From CAYSLU01 sp964431965 (GTDB lineage: Bacteria; Verrucomicrobiota; Kiritimatiellia; CAIKKV01; CAYSLU01): a stretch of 60,215 bases of DNA. The position numbers and the translations under genes were made by a program. Shown here in pieces: positions 1 to 9,702 of the stretch. Position 1 is the stretch's first letter; each line of letters starts with the position of its first letter. The notes beneath the pieces were generated by a model. That model worked only from the letters and a program-made list of their open reading frames with translations. It was not told the origin of the DNA and searched no databases. The stretch covers positions 1 to 60,215 of the forward strand of contig CAYSLU010000024.1 in assembly GCA_964431965.1 (NCBI GenBank), in the 5' to 3' direction.

Positions 1-452
1 TGGCCGACCGGGCGGCCGGCTATGGCGTGACTCTGTGCTGCAAGGCGCACGTGGGCGGGAGCATCTACAACACGCCGACTACGAAGCGTGCCATGGAGAA
101 GATCACGTCGCCGGGCTTCGGCGTCGACATGGACCCGAGCCACATCTACCGGGCCAACGAGGATCCGGCGCAGGCGCTGCCTGCGGTGCTGAGCCGGGTC
201 CGCCACGTGCACATTCGCGACTGCAAGGGCCGGGGTCCCCGGCCGGGCGATCCCTGCGACCAGGCGTGCGGACGCGGCGACATCGACCTGCTCGGCTACT
301 TCCGGGCCATGGTGTCGGGCCGGTACGACGGGCCCGTGTGCTTGGAGATCATCGGCGCGGGCAACTACGAGTTGCCGCGCCGCGACATCATTGCCGCCGA
401 GAGCTTCGGCTACATGAACGCGTGCCTGCGCGCGCTGGGCGCGAGGGCGTAG
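1..452 (+). CDS. Sugar phosphate isomerase/epimerase, C-terminal part
   Basis: The reading frame is open from the first bases of the window, so this is the 3' end of a longer gene. The roughly 150 visible residues look like the last strands of an AP-endonuclease-2-type TIM barrel: a Gly-Val-Asp-Met-Asp-Pro-Ser-His stretch, then VRHVHIRDCKG and a late VCLEIIG, which in this family supply metal- and substrate-binding His, Asp and Glu residues. Members isomerise or epimerise sugars or inositols. The stop lies 4 bases before the next start, so it is probably co-transcribed with the oxidoreductase at 457. The substrate cannot be read from the sequence. Confidence 0.8.
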   Translation, partial: ADRAAGYGVTLCCKAHVGGSIYNTPTTKRAMEKITSPGFGVDMDPSHIYRANEDPAQALPAVLSRVRHVHIRDCKGRGPRPGDPCDQACGRGDIDLLGYFRAMVSGRYDGPVCLEIIGAGNYELPRRDIIAAESFGYMNACLRALGARA

Positions 453-456
453 GGGC

Positions 457-1500
457 ATGGACGCGGTTCGGATCGGCATCCTGGGGTTCGCGCACGGGCA
501 CGTCAACGCCTACATCGCCCGGTGGCGCGCCTGCCCGGACATGGGCGCGCGCGTGGTGGCCGGGTGGGATCACGACCCGGCGCGCTCGGCGGCGGGTTGC
601 TCGGCGGCGGGCGCCGAGCCGGCGGCGAGCGCGGCGGATCTGCTCGCGCGGCGCGACGTCGATGCCGTGGTGATCGCGTCCGAGACGGCCCACCACGCCG
701 CGCTCGTCGAGCAGTCGGCGGCGGTGGGCAAGGCGATCGCGCTGCAGAAGCCGGTCGCGCTGACGCGGTCCGAGGCCGATCGGATCGTGGCGGCCGTGGC
801 GCGGTCGCGGGTGCCGTTCACGCTCGCCTGGCAGATGCGGGTCGATCCGCACAACCTGAAGATGAAGGATCTGCTCGGCGGCGGTCGCTTCGGAAGCGTC
901 TACATGGTCCGCCGCCGCCACTGCCTGCCGACGCAGACGTGGCCGACCTTTGCCCAGAGCTGGCACGTCCGGCCCGAGTTGAACCGCGACGTCTTTGCGG
1001 ACGACGCCGCGCACCCGATCGACTTCGTTTACTGGCTGCTCGGCATGCCGAAGAGCGTCGTGGCCGAGATGGGCACGCTCCGTGACCCGCGGATCCAGAA
1101 CGACAATGCGATCGCGGTGTTCCGGTACGCGGACGGCCGCTTCGCGGAGGTGTCGTGCAGCTTCGCCGCTCCGGCCGGAGAGAACACGGCCGAGATCGTG
1201 TGCGAGAAGGGCGTGATCATCGGCAACTACGGCGACCTGGTGAGCACGATGGTCCCGCGCCCGTCGGGCGGGATCCAGCTCAAGTGGTATCTTGCGGACG
1301 ACGGCGCGTGGACCGTCAGCGACATCCCCGACATCGCCTCGCAGGGGGAGCGGATTGCCGGGCTCGCCGGGCCGCTGGCGGATTTCCTGCGCGGGCGGCG
1401 GGCGCCGATCGCGACGGCCGAAGAGGGGCGGGCGGTGCTGCGGCTGACGCTGGCGTGTTACGATTCGGCGGAGCAGGGGCGGCGGGTGGAGATCGCGTGA
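457..1500 (+). CDS. Gfo/Idh/MocA family oxidoreductase
   Basis: The 347-aa protein has an N-terminal Rossmann fold starting IGILGFAHGHVNAY, which replaces the usual GxGxxG dinucleotide loop. The family EKP motif appears as LQKPVALT near residue 108, followed by a C-terminal alpha/beta substrate domain. The family oxidises or reduces sugars, inositols and their derivatives with NAD(P). The altered nucleotide loop and the Gln in place of Glu in EKP suggest a divergent subfamily. It sits between an isomerase and a sulfatase-fold enzyme in one plus-strand run, consistent with breakdown of a decorated sugar. The substrate is unknown. Confidence 0.88.
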   Translation: MDAVRIGILGFAHGHVNAYIARWRACPDMGARVVAGWDHDPARSAAGCSAAGAEPAASAADLLARRDVDAVVIASETAHHAALVEQSAAVGKAIALQKPVALTRSEADRIVAAVARSRVPFTLAWQMRVDPHNLKMKDLLGGGRFGSVYMVRRRHCLPTQTWPTFAQSWHVRPELNRDVFADDAAHPIDFVYWLLGMPKSVVAEMGTLRDPRIQNDNAIAVFRYADGRFAEVSCSFAAPAGENTAEIVCEKGVIIGNYGDLVSTMVPRPSGGIQLKWYLADDGAWTVSDIPDIASQGERIAGLAGPLADFLRGRRAPIATAEEGRAVLRLTLACYDSAEQGRRVEIA

Positions 1501-1528
1501 CGGCTGAAGGCGAACGGGAGGACTCGAT

Positions 1529-2938
1529 ATGGCACGCAAGACGAACCTGATTCTGATCGGTATGGACAGCCTCCGGGCGGACCACATGAGCCTGTACGGG
1601 TACCCCCGGCTCACGACGCCGCACCTGGACCGCTTCGCGGCGCAGGGCGCGGTGTTCGAAAACGCATTCAGCCCGCACATCCCCACGACGCCGGGCTACG
1701 GCTCGATGTTCACGGGCATGGACTGCTTCGGGATGGACGTCGTGGCGCTGCGCCACGAGGGCGGGCTGGGCGGGCACCTGCGCACGCTGCCCGAGGTGCT
1801 GGGCGCGCAGGGCTACAACACGACCTGCGTGGGCTTCCGGGGCAACGCGGCCTCGCGCGGGTTTCAGAACTACATCGACTTCCCGGGGTGGGGCTCGTGG
1901 GCGGAGGGGCGCAGCCCGAAGGCCGAGAACCTGAACGCCGTGACGATCCCCGAGCTCAAGCGGCTGGCGGGGCAGAAGAAGCCGTTCTTCCTGTTCCTGC
2001 GCCATATGGATCCGCACTCTCCGTATCTGCCGCCGAAGCCCTTCGACCGGATGTTCTACGGGCAGGACGAGTTCGACCCGAAGAACAAGTCGCTGCAAGC
2101 GCCGTTGACCTTCAAGCCGTTTTGCGACTACTTCGCGAGCTGGTTCCCGCCGGGGTGCACCGACAAGGACTACATCATCGCCCAGTACGACGGCGCGGTG
2201 GCCTACATGGACGCCTGCATCGCCCACATCTTCTCAACGATGGCCGCGCTGGGGATCGAGGAGGAGACGCTGGTGGTGCTGGACGCGGACCACGGCGAGA
2301 CGCTGTACGACCACGACTGCTTCTTCGACCACCACGGGATGTACGACTGCACGCTGCACATCCCCCTGGCGTTCGTGTGGCCGGGCAAGATCGCGGCTGG
2401 CCAGCGGTTCTCCGACTTCTGCCACATGAAGGACGTCATGCCGACGGTCCTGGACCTGATGGGCGTCCGCTCGGGCATCCGCTTCGACGGACGCAGCCTG
2501 GTTCCGCTGATGAAGGGCCGCCCGCGGGCGCAGGAGCCGGAGTTCTACATCACCGAGTGCACGTGGATGCGCAAGCACGGCTGGAGGACGCCGCAGTGGA
2601 AGCTGATCCACGCGCTCGAGCCGGACTTCCACTTCAAGCCGGAGGTCGAGCTGTACGACCTGCTCCGCGACCCGGAGGAGAACCACAACGTTGCGCCCCA
2701 GGAGCCCGGCGTGGTGGCCATGCTCGAGGCGCGGATGCAGGACTGGATCGCGCGGCGCGAGAAGGAGACGGGGCGGCGGAACCCCATCTACACGAACCTG
2801 AACTGGCACGGCAAGGGCTGCGGCCCGTTCAAGACGTCGCAGCAGGCGTACGACTCGATGCACATCGGGTCGCCGGGCGCGGCCAAGGGCCTGCAGGCTC
2901 GCGAGCTGCGGGCGCAGCGCGGGCAGAAGAAGCTGTAG
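1529..2938 (+). CDS. Sulfatase-fold hydrolase without the formylglycine motif
   Basis: The 469-aa protein belongs to the alkaline phosphatase/sulfatase superfamily. LIGMDSLRADHMSLYGY at the N-terminus and DADHGETLYDHD around residue 254 are the metal-binding segments, and DLLRDPEENHN is the typical sulfatase C-terminal strand. Where sulfatases carry C/S-x-P-S/A-R, to be converted to formylglycine, this protein reads HIPTTPGYGSMFTG. A Thr therefore takes the nucleophile position and the Arg is missing. In this superfamily Thr nucleophiles are typical of phosphodiesterases and phosphoethanolamine transferases. No signal peptide is evident, so it is probably cytoplasmic. A GGGAGGA ribosome site precedes the ATG. 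Confidence 0.85.
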   Translation: MARKTNLILIGMDSLRADHMSLYGYPRLTTPHLDRFAAQGAVFENAFSPHIPTTPGYGSMFTGMDCFGMDVVALRHEGGLGGHLRTLPEVLGAQGYNTTCVGFRGNAASRGFQNYIDFPGWGSWAEGRSPKAENLNAVTIPELKRLAGQKKPFFLFLRHMDPHSPYLPPKPFDRMFYGQDEFDPKNKSLQAPLTFKPFCDYFASWFPPGCTDKDYIIAQYDGAVAYMDACIAHIFSTMAALGIEEETLVVLDADHGETLYDHDCFFDHHGMYDCTLHIPLAFVWPGKIAAGQRFSDFCHMKDVMPTVLDLMGVRSGIRFDGRSLVPLMKGRPRAQEPEFYITECTWMRKHGWRTPQWKLIHALEPDFHFKPEVELYDLLRDPEENHNVAPQEPGVVAMLEARMQDWIARREKETGRRNPIYTNLNWHGKGCGPFKTSQQAYDSMHIGSPGAAKGLQARELRAQRGQKKL

Positions 2939-2952
2939 CGGAGGCTTCACAC

Positions 2953-3708
2953 ATGATGGTGACGGTTATCGGGCGGGGACATTCGGGCACGCGGGCGATC
3001 TCGCACACGCTGTCCGCCAGCGGCGTGTTCATGGGGTGTCCGCAGAACGAGTCGGGCGACCTGCTGCCGCCGCAGGCGATGTACGACGCATGCCGGGTGC
3101 TGGCCCGGCACGTGCGGTGGACGGGCGGCCTCAGCTGGGATTTCGAAGCGCTCCATTCGATGGAGATCCCGGAGGAGTTCACGTCGCTCATCCGGTCGTA
3201 CCTGCGGATCGTCACGGAAAGCCCCGCCCCCCTCCGGGGGTGGAAGATTCCGGAGACCACGCTCGTGTATCCGTGGATCCTCCGCCTGTTCCCGGAGATG
3301 AGGTACATCTTCTGGATCCGCGACCCGCGCGACTGCGTGATCGGGCGGCATCTGACCGATGACCTCTCGGACTTCGGCATCGACTACCCGAGGACGGAGG
3401 ACGAGCGGCTTCGGCGGGCGATCTCGTGGAAGTACCAGTTCGACCTGGTCAAGGCAACGCCCCAGCCGGCCAACTGGATCGAGGTGCGGTTCGAGGACTT
3501 CGTGCTGCGGCAGGATGAAACGCTGGAGCGGCTGGAGTCGTTCCTCGGGATCCCGATGGCCCGGATTCCGGTCCGGCCGGACGCCGTCGGCCGCTGGCGC
3601 AAGGACGCCCACGCGCACTGCTTCGACTTCTTCGAGCCGGCCATGCGGCAGTATGGATACGAGCAGCCCAAGGTCCAGCCGGCGGCGAAAGAGGGTGTGC
3701 CATGCTGA
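2953..3708 (+). CDS. Sulfotransferase family protein
   Basis: The 251-aa protein opens with VTVIGRGHSGTRAISHTL, a PAPS 5'-phosphosulfate loop of the form GxxxSGTR. FWIRDPRDCVIGRH about 115 residues later matches the 3'-phosphate-binding segment. These are the two diagnostic sulfotransferase motifs, so transfer of sulfate from PAPS to a sugar or other acceptor is likely. Two ATG codons lie in tandem at 2953; the first is used here. The stop overlaps the next start by 7 bases, showing tight translational coupling. A sulfate-adding gene next to a sulfatase-fold gene suggests modification of a surface polymer as much as degradation. Confidence 0.8.
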   Translation: MMVTVIGRGHSGTRAISHTLSASGVFMGCPQNESGDLLPPQAMYDACRVLARHVRWTGGLSWDFEALHSMEIPEEFTSLIRSYLRIVTESPAPLRGWKIPETTLVYPWILRLFPEMRYIFWIRDPRDCVIGRHLTDDLSDFGIDYPRTEDERLRRAISWKYQFDLVKATPQPANWIEVRFEDFVLRQDETLERLESFLGIPMARIPVRPDAVGRWRKDAHAHCFDFFEPAMRQYGYEQPKVQPAAKEGVPC

Positions 3709-4694
3709 GCGTCTGCGTGATCGGAATGGGGCCGATCGGGAACCGCCATGCGCGGATCTACCGGGACGACCCGCTGGCGAAGCTGGTCGGCGTGTGCGAC
3801 ATCCGGCGCGACCGGGCGGACGCCGCGGCCGCGGCGCTGGGCGTGCCGGGCTTCACCGACACGGCCGCCATGCTGCGGGAGCTCAAGCCGGACCTGTGCA
3901 GCGTGGCGACCGGGGGGTATGAGTACGGGAGCGATCACCTCATTCCCACGCTCCAGGCGCTCGACGCCGGCTGCCACGTGCTGTGTGAGAAACCGATCAG
4001 CAACGAGATCGCGCACGCGGAGGCCATGGTGGCGAGGGCCCGCGAGAAGCGGCTTTGCCTGGGCGTCGACCTCAACCACCGGTTCACTCCGGCGGCCGTG
4101 CTGGCGAAGAAGTGGGTGAAGGAGGGGCGGCTGGGCCACCTGCTGTTCGTCAACATGAGCATGTGGATCAAGAACCCGACCGAGAGCTCGCCGTACTTCC
4201 AGATCAAGGCCCTGCACCCGCATACAGTCGATGTCATGCGCTATTTCTGCGGGGATATCGAGGCCGTTCAGTGCTTCGCCACGAAGGCGCCGGGCCGCGC
4301 CATCTGGTCCACCGCGCAGTTCTGCATGCGGTTCCGCAATGGCGCGGTGGGAGCGCTCACCGGCAGCTACGACATCGAGCGCGGGCATCCCATGGAGCGC
4401 TGCGAGGTCGCCGGCACCGGCGGGCGGTTCGTGCTGGAGGACATGTGGCGCGAGGTGACGCTGTATCCGGCGGGGAACCCGGAAAAGACCGTGTTCACAA
4501 ACCCGGTGTTCGGCGGGATGCGCGACTTCGAGGACACGTTCCGGAACCGGATCCACACGTTCCTGGACGAAGTGTCTCGCGGCGTGGCGCCGGAGCATAT
4601 CGACGGCTCCGGCGCGGACGGCTTGGCGGCGCAGAAAGTGCTCGCCGCCGCGATCGAATCGCTCGACCACGAGCGGGTCGTTCGGGTGGAGTGA
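3702..4694 (+). CDS. Gfo/Idh/MocA family oxidoreductase
   Basis: This 330-aa protein has the canonical features the upstream paralogue lacks: VCVIGMGPIGNRHARIY as the Rossmann GxGxxG loop, and LCEKPISNE as the EKP motif. LHPHTVDVMRYFCG carries the likely catalytic Asp/His area. It is an NAD(P)-dependent sugar or cyclitol dehydrogenase by family, with unknown substrate. The start overlaps the sulfotransferase stop (ATGCTGA). It ends the first plus-strand operon, since a palindromic repeat block follows. Confidence 0.9.
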   Translation: MLSVCVIGMGPIGNRHARIYRDDPLAKLVGVCDIRRDRADAAAAALGVPGFTDTAAMLRELKPDLCSVATGGYEYGSDHLIPTLQALDAGCHVLCEKPISNEIAHAEAMVARAREKRLCLGVDLNHRFTPAAVLAKKWVKEGRLGHLLFVNMSMWIKNPTESSPYFQIKALHPHTVDVMRYFCGDIEAVQCFATKAPGRAIWSTAQFCMRFRNGAVGALTGSYDIERGHPMERCEVAGTGGRFVLEDMWREVTLYPAGNPEKTVFTNPVFGGMRDFEDTFRNRIHTFLDEVSRGVAPEHIDGSGADGLAAQKVLAAAIESLDHERVVRVE

Positions 4695-4742
4695 CGAAGC
4701 AAAGGGGTGGGGGAGTAGGGAGTAGTCGGGACATCCCTTCGT

Positions 4743-4866
4743 CCCAACCCACCCCCGCGTCCGCCTTCGCCAAGGTTACGGCGGACCAGTCGCGGACCCC
4801 TCCAGGGAGGGGCCTTGATTGGCTGGATCCCCTCCTTGGAGGGGTGCCCGCAGGGCGGGGTGGGTT
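4743..4866. repeat. Compound palindromic repeat block (REP-like)
   Basis: Several inverted repeats are nested between the operon end and the MFS gene. GTCCGCC/GGCGGAC spans 4759-4786, CCCCTCC-AG-GGAGGGG spans 4797-4812, and CCCCTCC-TT-GGAGGGG spans 4829-4844. The outer flanks AACCCACCCC (about 4746) and CGGGGTGGGTT (about 4857) are also complementary. The whole could fold as one branched hairpin and may terminate transcription from the upstream operon. The style resembles dispersed palindromic elements of bacterial chromosomes; copy number elsewhere cannot be seen here. Confidence 0.65.
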
Positions 4867-4913
4867 CCATTTCGAAGCAAGACTTGCGGGATTGCCGTTC
4901 GGGTCAGCGGACA

Positions 4914-6359
4914 ATGAACGATTCACCGCCCACCGCCGCCATGGGGCACTCGAGCGCCGCGCCGGAGTCCCGGCCCAAGCCCGCACTGGCGCTCATCGTC
5001 CTATCCTCGTTCCTCGCGCCCTTCATGATGTCGGCGCTGAACATCGTGCTGCCGGACATTGGAGAGCAGTTCGACCTCAGCGCGGTGACGCTCGGCTGGA
5101 TTGTTACCTCGTACATCCTCGCCACGGCCGTCTTCATGCTGCCGGTGGGGCGGGCGGCCGACATCTCGGGCCGGAAGGCGATGTTTCTCCGCGGCATGGT
5201 CGTGTACGCGATCGGCTCGCTGTGCTCCGCGGCGGCGCCGACCGCCGCGCTGCTGGTCGCGGCGCGTGTCATCCAAGGCGCCGGCGCGGCGATGGGGTTT
5301 GCCACGGGAACGGCTATCCTGATGTCCATTGTGCCGGCCGGATCGCGCGGGCGGGCGCTGGGCTGGAACGTCGCGTCGGTCTATCTGGGCCTCTCGCTCG
5401 GCCCGCCGATCGGCGGGCTGATGGCGGACGGAGTCGGCTGGCGCGGCATATTCGCGACGCAGGCGCTGGCCGGGGCGCTGGTGGCGGCGCTGACCCCGTG
5501 GGCGATCCGGGGAGAGTGGACGGCGGCGAAGGGCGAGCGGTTCGACCGGTTCGGGACCGCGTTGTACGGCCTGACGCTGGGGGCGCTTCTGGCCGGCTGC
5601 GGGCGACTGCCGCATCCGGGTGGCGCGGCGCTGCTGGCCGCCAGCGCGGTGGGCCTGGCCGTGTTTCTGGCGTGGGAGCGGCGGTGCGACAGCCCGATCC
5701 TGCACGTGGCCCTGTTCGCCCGGAACCGGGTCTTCGCCTTCGCCAACGCCGCCGCGCTGATCAACTATGCCGCGTCGGCGGCCGTCGGCTTCCTGCTGAG
5801 CATTTACCTGCAGTGCGCGCGCGGATTCACGCCGCGGCATGCCGGCTGGATCCTCGTCGCGCAGCCGGTGGTGATGGCGATGCTCTCGCCCCTTGCGGGA
5901 CGGCTGTCCGACCGGCTGCCGCCGCGTCGGCTGGCATCCGCCGGAATGCTGTGCACGGCGGTGGGGCTGGCGGCGCTGTGCGGCCTCACGCTGGAGACGC
6001 CGGTGGGGTGGATTGTGGCCGTGCTGGGTCTGCACGGGCTGGGGTTTGCTCTGTTTTCCTCGCCGAACACGCATGCGATCATGGGCTCGGTTCCGCCGCG
6101 GCACTACGGGACGGCATCCGGCACCGTATCGACCATGCGGGTGATCGGCCAGATGCTGAGCATGGCCGTCGTGATGGTCATCGTGGCGCTGATCCTGGGG
6201 CGGCTGCCGCTTCGGGCCGCTAGCCCGGAGTCGATCCTGCGCTGCATGAGCCTCTCGTTTGCCGTCCTCGCCGTTCTGTGCCTCTTCGGCATCGCCGCCT
6301 CGCTTGTCGGCGGACGCGGCTTGCCGTCCGAGTCCCTCAGCGAACGTCGTTCCGTCTGA
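4914..6359 (+). CDS. MFS exporter, DHA2 (EmrB/QacA-like) type
   Basis: The 481-aa membrane protein has about 14 predicted transmembrane segments, the layout of the DHA2 drug:proton antiporter family. Visible landmarks are SALNIVLPDIGEQF in TM1, the motif-A region VGRAADISGRKAMF, and the motif-C-like SVYLGLSLGPPIGGLMAD. An in-frame ATG at 4815 falls inside the palindromic repeat, so the ATG at 4914 is preferred; its ribosome site is weak. Substrate is not predictable. It is separated from the sugar cluster by the repeat block and is convergent with the minus-strand SDR gene. Confidence 0.85.
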   Translation: MNDSPPTAAMGHSSAAPESRPKPALALIVLSSFLAPFMMSALNIVLPDIGEQFDLSAVTLGWIVTSYILATAVFMLPVGRAADISGRKAMFLRGMVVYAIGSLCSAAAPTAALLVAARVIQGAGAAMGFATGTAILMSIVPAGSRGRALGWNVASVYLGLSLGPPIGGLMADGVGWRGIFATQALAGALVAALTPWAIRGEWTAAKGERFDRFGTALYGLTLGALLAGCGRLPHPGGAALLAASAVGLAVFLAWERRCDSPILHVALFARNRVFAFANAAALINYAASAAVGFLLSIYLQCARGFTPRHAGWILVAQPVVMAMLSPLAGRLSDRLPPRRLASAGMLCTAVGLAALCGLTLETPVGWIVAVLGLHGLGFALFSSPNTHAIMGSVPPRHYGTASGTVSTMRVIGQMLSMAVVMVIVALILGRLPLRAASPESILRCMSLSFAVLAVLCLFGIAASLVGGRGLPSESLSERRSV

Positions 6360-6400
6360 ACGCCGTAGCGTGAGTGTCGGACCGCCCGCCACGAGACCGC

Positions 6401-6416
6401 TCGCGGACTCGGAACG
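6401..6416 (+). repeat. Short dispersed repeat, copy 1
   Basis: The 16 bases TCGCGGACTCGGAACG occur here and again exactly at 13973-13988. Just upstream (6364-6383) lies a GTAGC..GTGAGTG..GG stretch that weakly resembles the inverted-repeat unit at 13739-13810. The gap between the convergent MFS and SDR genes may therefore hold a decayed copy of the same repeat family. Confidence 0.45.
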
Positions 6417-6473
6417 ATGAACTTCGCCGGAAGTCCGTGTTCGATTGCGGTTGTGTCCGGTGCCCCCCGTCGG

Positions 6474-7961
6474 TCAGCTTCGCCGCTCGATCTGGCGGAT
6501 GAGGTTTTCGAAGATGTAGGTGTGGAAGGGAAGGAAGACGTACCAGTAGAGGTGGCCGGGCCAGGTTTTCGTGTCGTAGTGGGCGATCACGGATAGCCGG
6601 TTGCCGGCGGGCTCGGGATCGATGCGGAACTCGAGCCAGGCGCGGCCGGGCAGGCGCATCTCGGCGCGCAGCAGCAGGCGCCGGTCGGCCACGATTCGCT
6701 CCACGCGCCAGAAGTCGATCACGTCGTTCGCGCGCAGGCTGGCGTGGCTGCGTCGGCCCCGCGCGGTGCCGACCCCCATGAGCATCCGGTCCAGCATTCC
6801 GCGCAGCCGCCACATCCAGTTGCCTTGGAACCAGCCCTCGCGCCCCCCTATTCCGCAGATGGAGCGGAACAGGGCGTCCGCCGGCTTGGCCGACACCAGG
6901 GAGTAGGCCGACCGGTAGTGCGGGGGCGGATCCACCTCGTCGAGCTTGATCGCGAGTTCGTGGGCGGGCGGGTAGGCGTCCGACCACCGGGTGTGGATCT
7001 CGTCGCGCTCTTCGCGGGACATCGCTTCCAGGATCGCTTCCTTGTAGGAGGATGGATCGAAGGCGATCAGGCTCCGGATCGAATCGTCCTGGCAGACGAC
7101 GTCGTTCCGCAGGCCCTCCATGAGGCTGGCGACGATCGGGACCGGCACGGGGGTGATCAGGCCGGCCATGTACGCGTATGGCCGGATGCTCGAGAAGGCG
7201 CGCGGGACGTGGATGAACAGCGCCCGGCGCTTGATCATGGCGGCCATGGTGCGCATCATCGCCTCGTAGGAGAGGACGTCCCGGCCCCCGATATCGAACG
7301 AGCGCCCGGCGGTGGCGGGGGTCTCCAGCACGCCGACCAGGTACCGGATGACGTCGCGGATGGCGATCGGCTGGCAACGGGTGCGACCCCAGGACGGGAT
7401 GATGAACACGGGCAGCCGGCGCGTGAGGCTCAGGATAATCTCGTACGAGGCGCTGCCGGAGCCGATGATGACAGCGGCCCGCAGGACGGTGGTCGGAACA
7501 GCGCCGCCCTGCAGCTCCTCGGCCACGCGCGTCCGGCTCCGCAGGTGCGCCGACAGGAACGTCCGCACGTCGCCGAGCCCGCCCAGGTAGATCAGGCGCC
7601 GGACTCCGGCGGCGGCGGCGGCCTCGCGGAAGTTCCGGGCATTCTGAATGTCGGCGGCCTCGAACTGGCGGGGGCCGAGCAGGAGGGAGTGGATGAGGTA
7701 GTAAGCGGCGTGGACGCCGCGCATCGCCTCCCGCAGCGCCGCCGGGTCCGCCGCGTCGGCGATCGCCTCCTCGACGCCGGGCCAGCGCTCGCGGTGCCCG
7801 TGCATCTCGGCCCGGATCATGGTCCGCACGCGGTATCCGCGGGCCAGCAGCTCCGGCACGAGCCGGCCGCCGATGTAGCCGCTGGCGCCGGTGACCAGGA
7901 TGGTGCCGAGGGCCGGATCCGGCCGGGACGGCAGCAACTCGCAAAAGCGCTCGCTCTTCAC
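6474..7961 (-). CDS. NAD(P)-binding SDR with C-terminal DUF2867-like domain
   Basis: The 495-aa protein begins with an atypical SDR/NmrA fold: ILVTGASGYIGGRLV is the nucleotide-binding GxxGYIG loop, and LIYLGGLGD and VLRAAVIIGSGS are typical of YbjT-like proteins. From about residue 310 to the end it continues into a DUF2867-like domain (SDAYPPAHE, GREGWFQGNWMW, RAWLEFRI). The GTG start at 7961 follows GGAGGG at a 5-base spacing. It lies 43 bases downstream of hemL on the same strand, so the two may be co-transcribed. Proteins of this layout have no firm reaction assigned. A second, shorter SDR lies inside the haem operon. Confidence 0.85.
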   Translation of the reverse strand: MKSERFCELLPSRPDPALGTILVTGASGYIGGRLVPELLARGYRVRTMIRAEMHGHRERWPGVEEAIADAADPAALREAMRGVHAAYYLIHSLLLGPRQFEAADIQNARNFREAAAAAGVRRLIYLGGLGDVRTFLSAHLRSRTRVAEELQGGAVPTTVLRAAVIIGSGSASYEIILSLTRRLPVFIIPSWGRTRCQPIAIRDVIRYLVGVLETPATAGRSFDIGGRDVLSYEAMMRTMAAMIKRRALFIHVPRAFSSIRPYAYMAGLITPVPVPIVASLMEGLRNDVVCQDDSIRSLIAFDPSSYKEAILEAMSREERDEIHTRWSDAYPPAHELAIKLDEVDPPPHYRSAYSLVSAKPADALFRSICGIGGREGWFQGNWMWRLRGMLDRMLMGVGTARGRRSHASLRANDVIDFWRVERIVADRRLLLRAEMRLPGRAWLEFRIDPEPAGNRLSVIAHYDTKTWPGHLYWYVFLPFHTYIFENLIRQIERRS

Positions 7962-8004
7962 TCCGCCCTCCCGCCGTCCGCGCGCCCCGGCGATCGGAGC
8001 CCGG

Positions 8005-9273
<1,269 letters not shown>

Positions 9274-9369
9274 CGCCACCCAGCCTCCTCTTCGGCGTGT
9301 CTCATGATCATGTGGAACGGAACCGCAACCAGCCCCCGCCCGCCCTTCCATCGTCGCGCCCAGTTTGAT

Positions 9370-9399
9370 CCTATATCGTGACTTTGCAGGTCGCGTCAA
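9370..9399 (-). promoter_or_regulatory. Putative sigma70-type promoter of hemL
   Basis: Read on the minus strand there is TTGACG (9394-9399), an 18-base spacer, and TATAGG (9370-9375). Transcription would begin about 90 bases before the hemL ATG. This is the only AT-richer stretch in the hemL-vapB gap. Confidence 0.5.
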
Positions 9400-9426
9400 G
9401 CTCGCCACTCTGAGCGTCCGGCTCGG

Positions 9427-9453
9427 TTGACATTTCTCGTGCGGTTGTGTAAG
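9427..9453 (+). promoter_or_regulatory. Possible promoter of the toxin-antitoxin pair
   Basis: A perfect TTGACA lies at 9427-9432, with TGTAAG (9448-9453) after a short 15-base spacer. The antitoxin ATG is only 10 bases further, so any leader would be very short. The -10 match is weak. Confidence 0.3.
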
Positions 9454-9462
9454 CATGAATGC

Positions 9463-9702
9463 ATGAAGACGATTACGTTGACCGATCAGGCGTATGCTCG
9501 ACTCAAAGAGTGGAAGACAACCGACAAGGAATCGTTTTCTGCAGTTGTGCTAAAGATCGTGCCTGAGAAGGGAACCCTGGGGCAGATGATCGATGACATG
9601 GCGGGAATGCGTCCGCTCAGCGAGGCACAGGCGAAGGTCATGGAGGACGCCGCGAAATGGGGGCGGGACCCGAGGGAGAACCGTGACCGATGGACTTCCT
9701 AG
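9463..9702 (+). CDS. vapB: VapB-type antitoxin
   Basis: The 79-aa protein begins MKTITLTDQAYARLKEWK and continues DKESFSAVVLKIV, a ribbon-helix-helix-like or short VapB-type DNA-binding N-terminus of the kind paired with PIN toxins. The C-terminus (AKVMEDAAKWGRDPREN) would be the toxin-binding tail. Its stop overlaps the start of the PIN toxin by 13 bases, a usual toxin-antitoxin arrangement. It would repress its own promoter and neutralise the toxin. Codon use is less GC-extreme than in neighbouring genes, consistent with acquisition. Confidence 0.75.
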   Translation: MKTITLTDQAYARLKEWKTTDKESFSAVVLKIVPEKGTLGQMIDDMAGMRPLSEAQAKVMEDAAKWGRDPRENRDRWTS

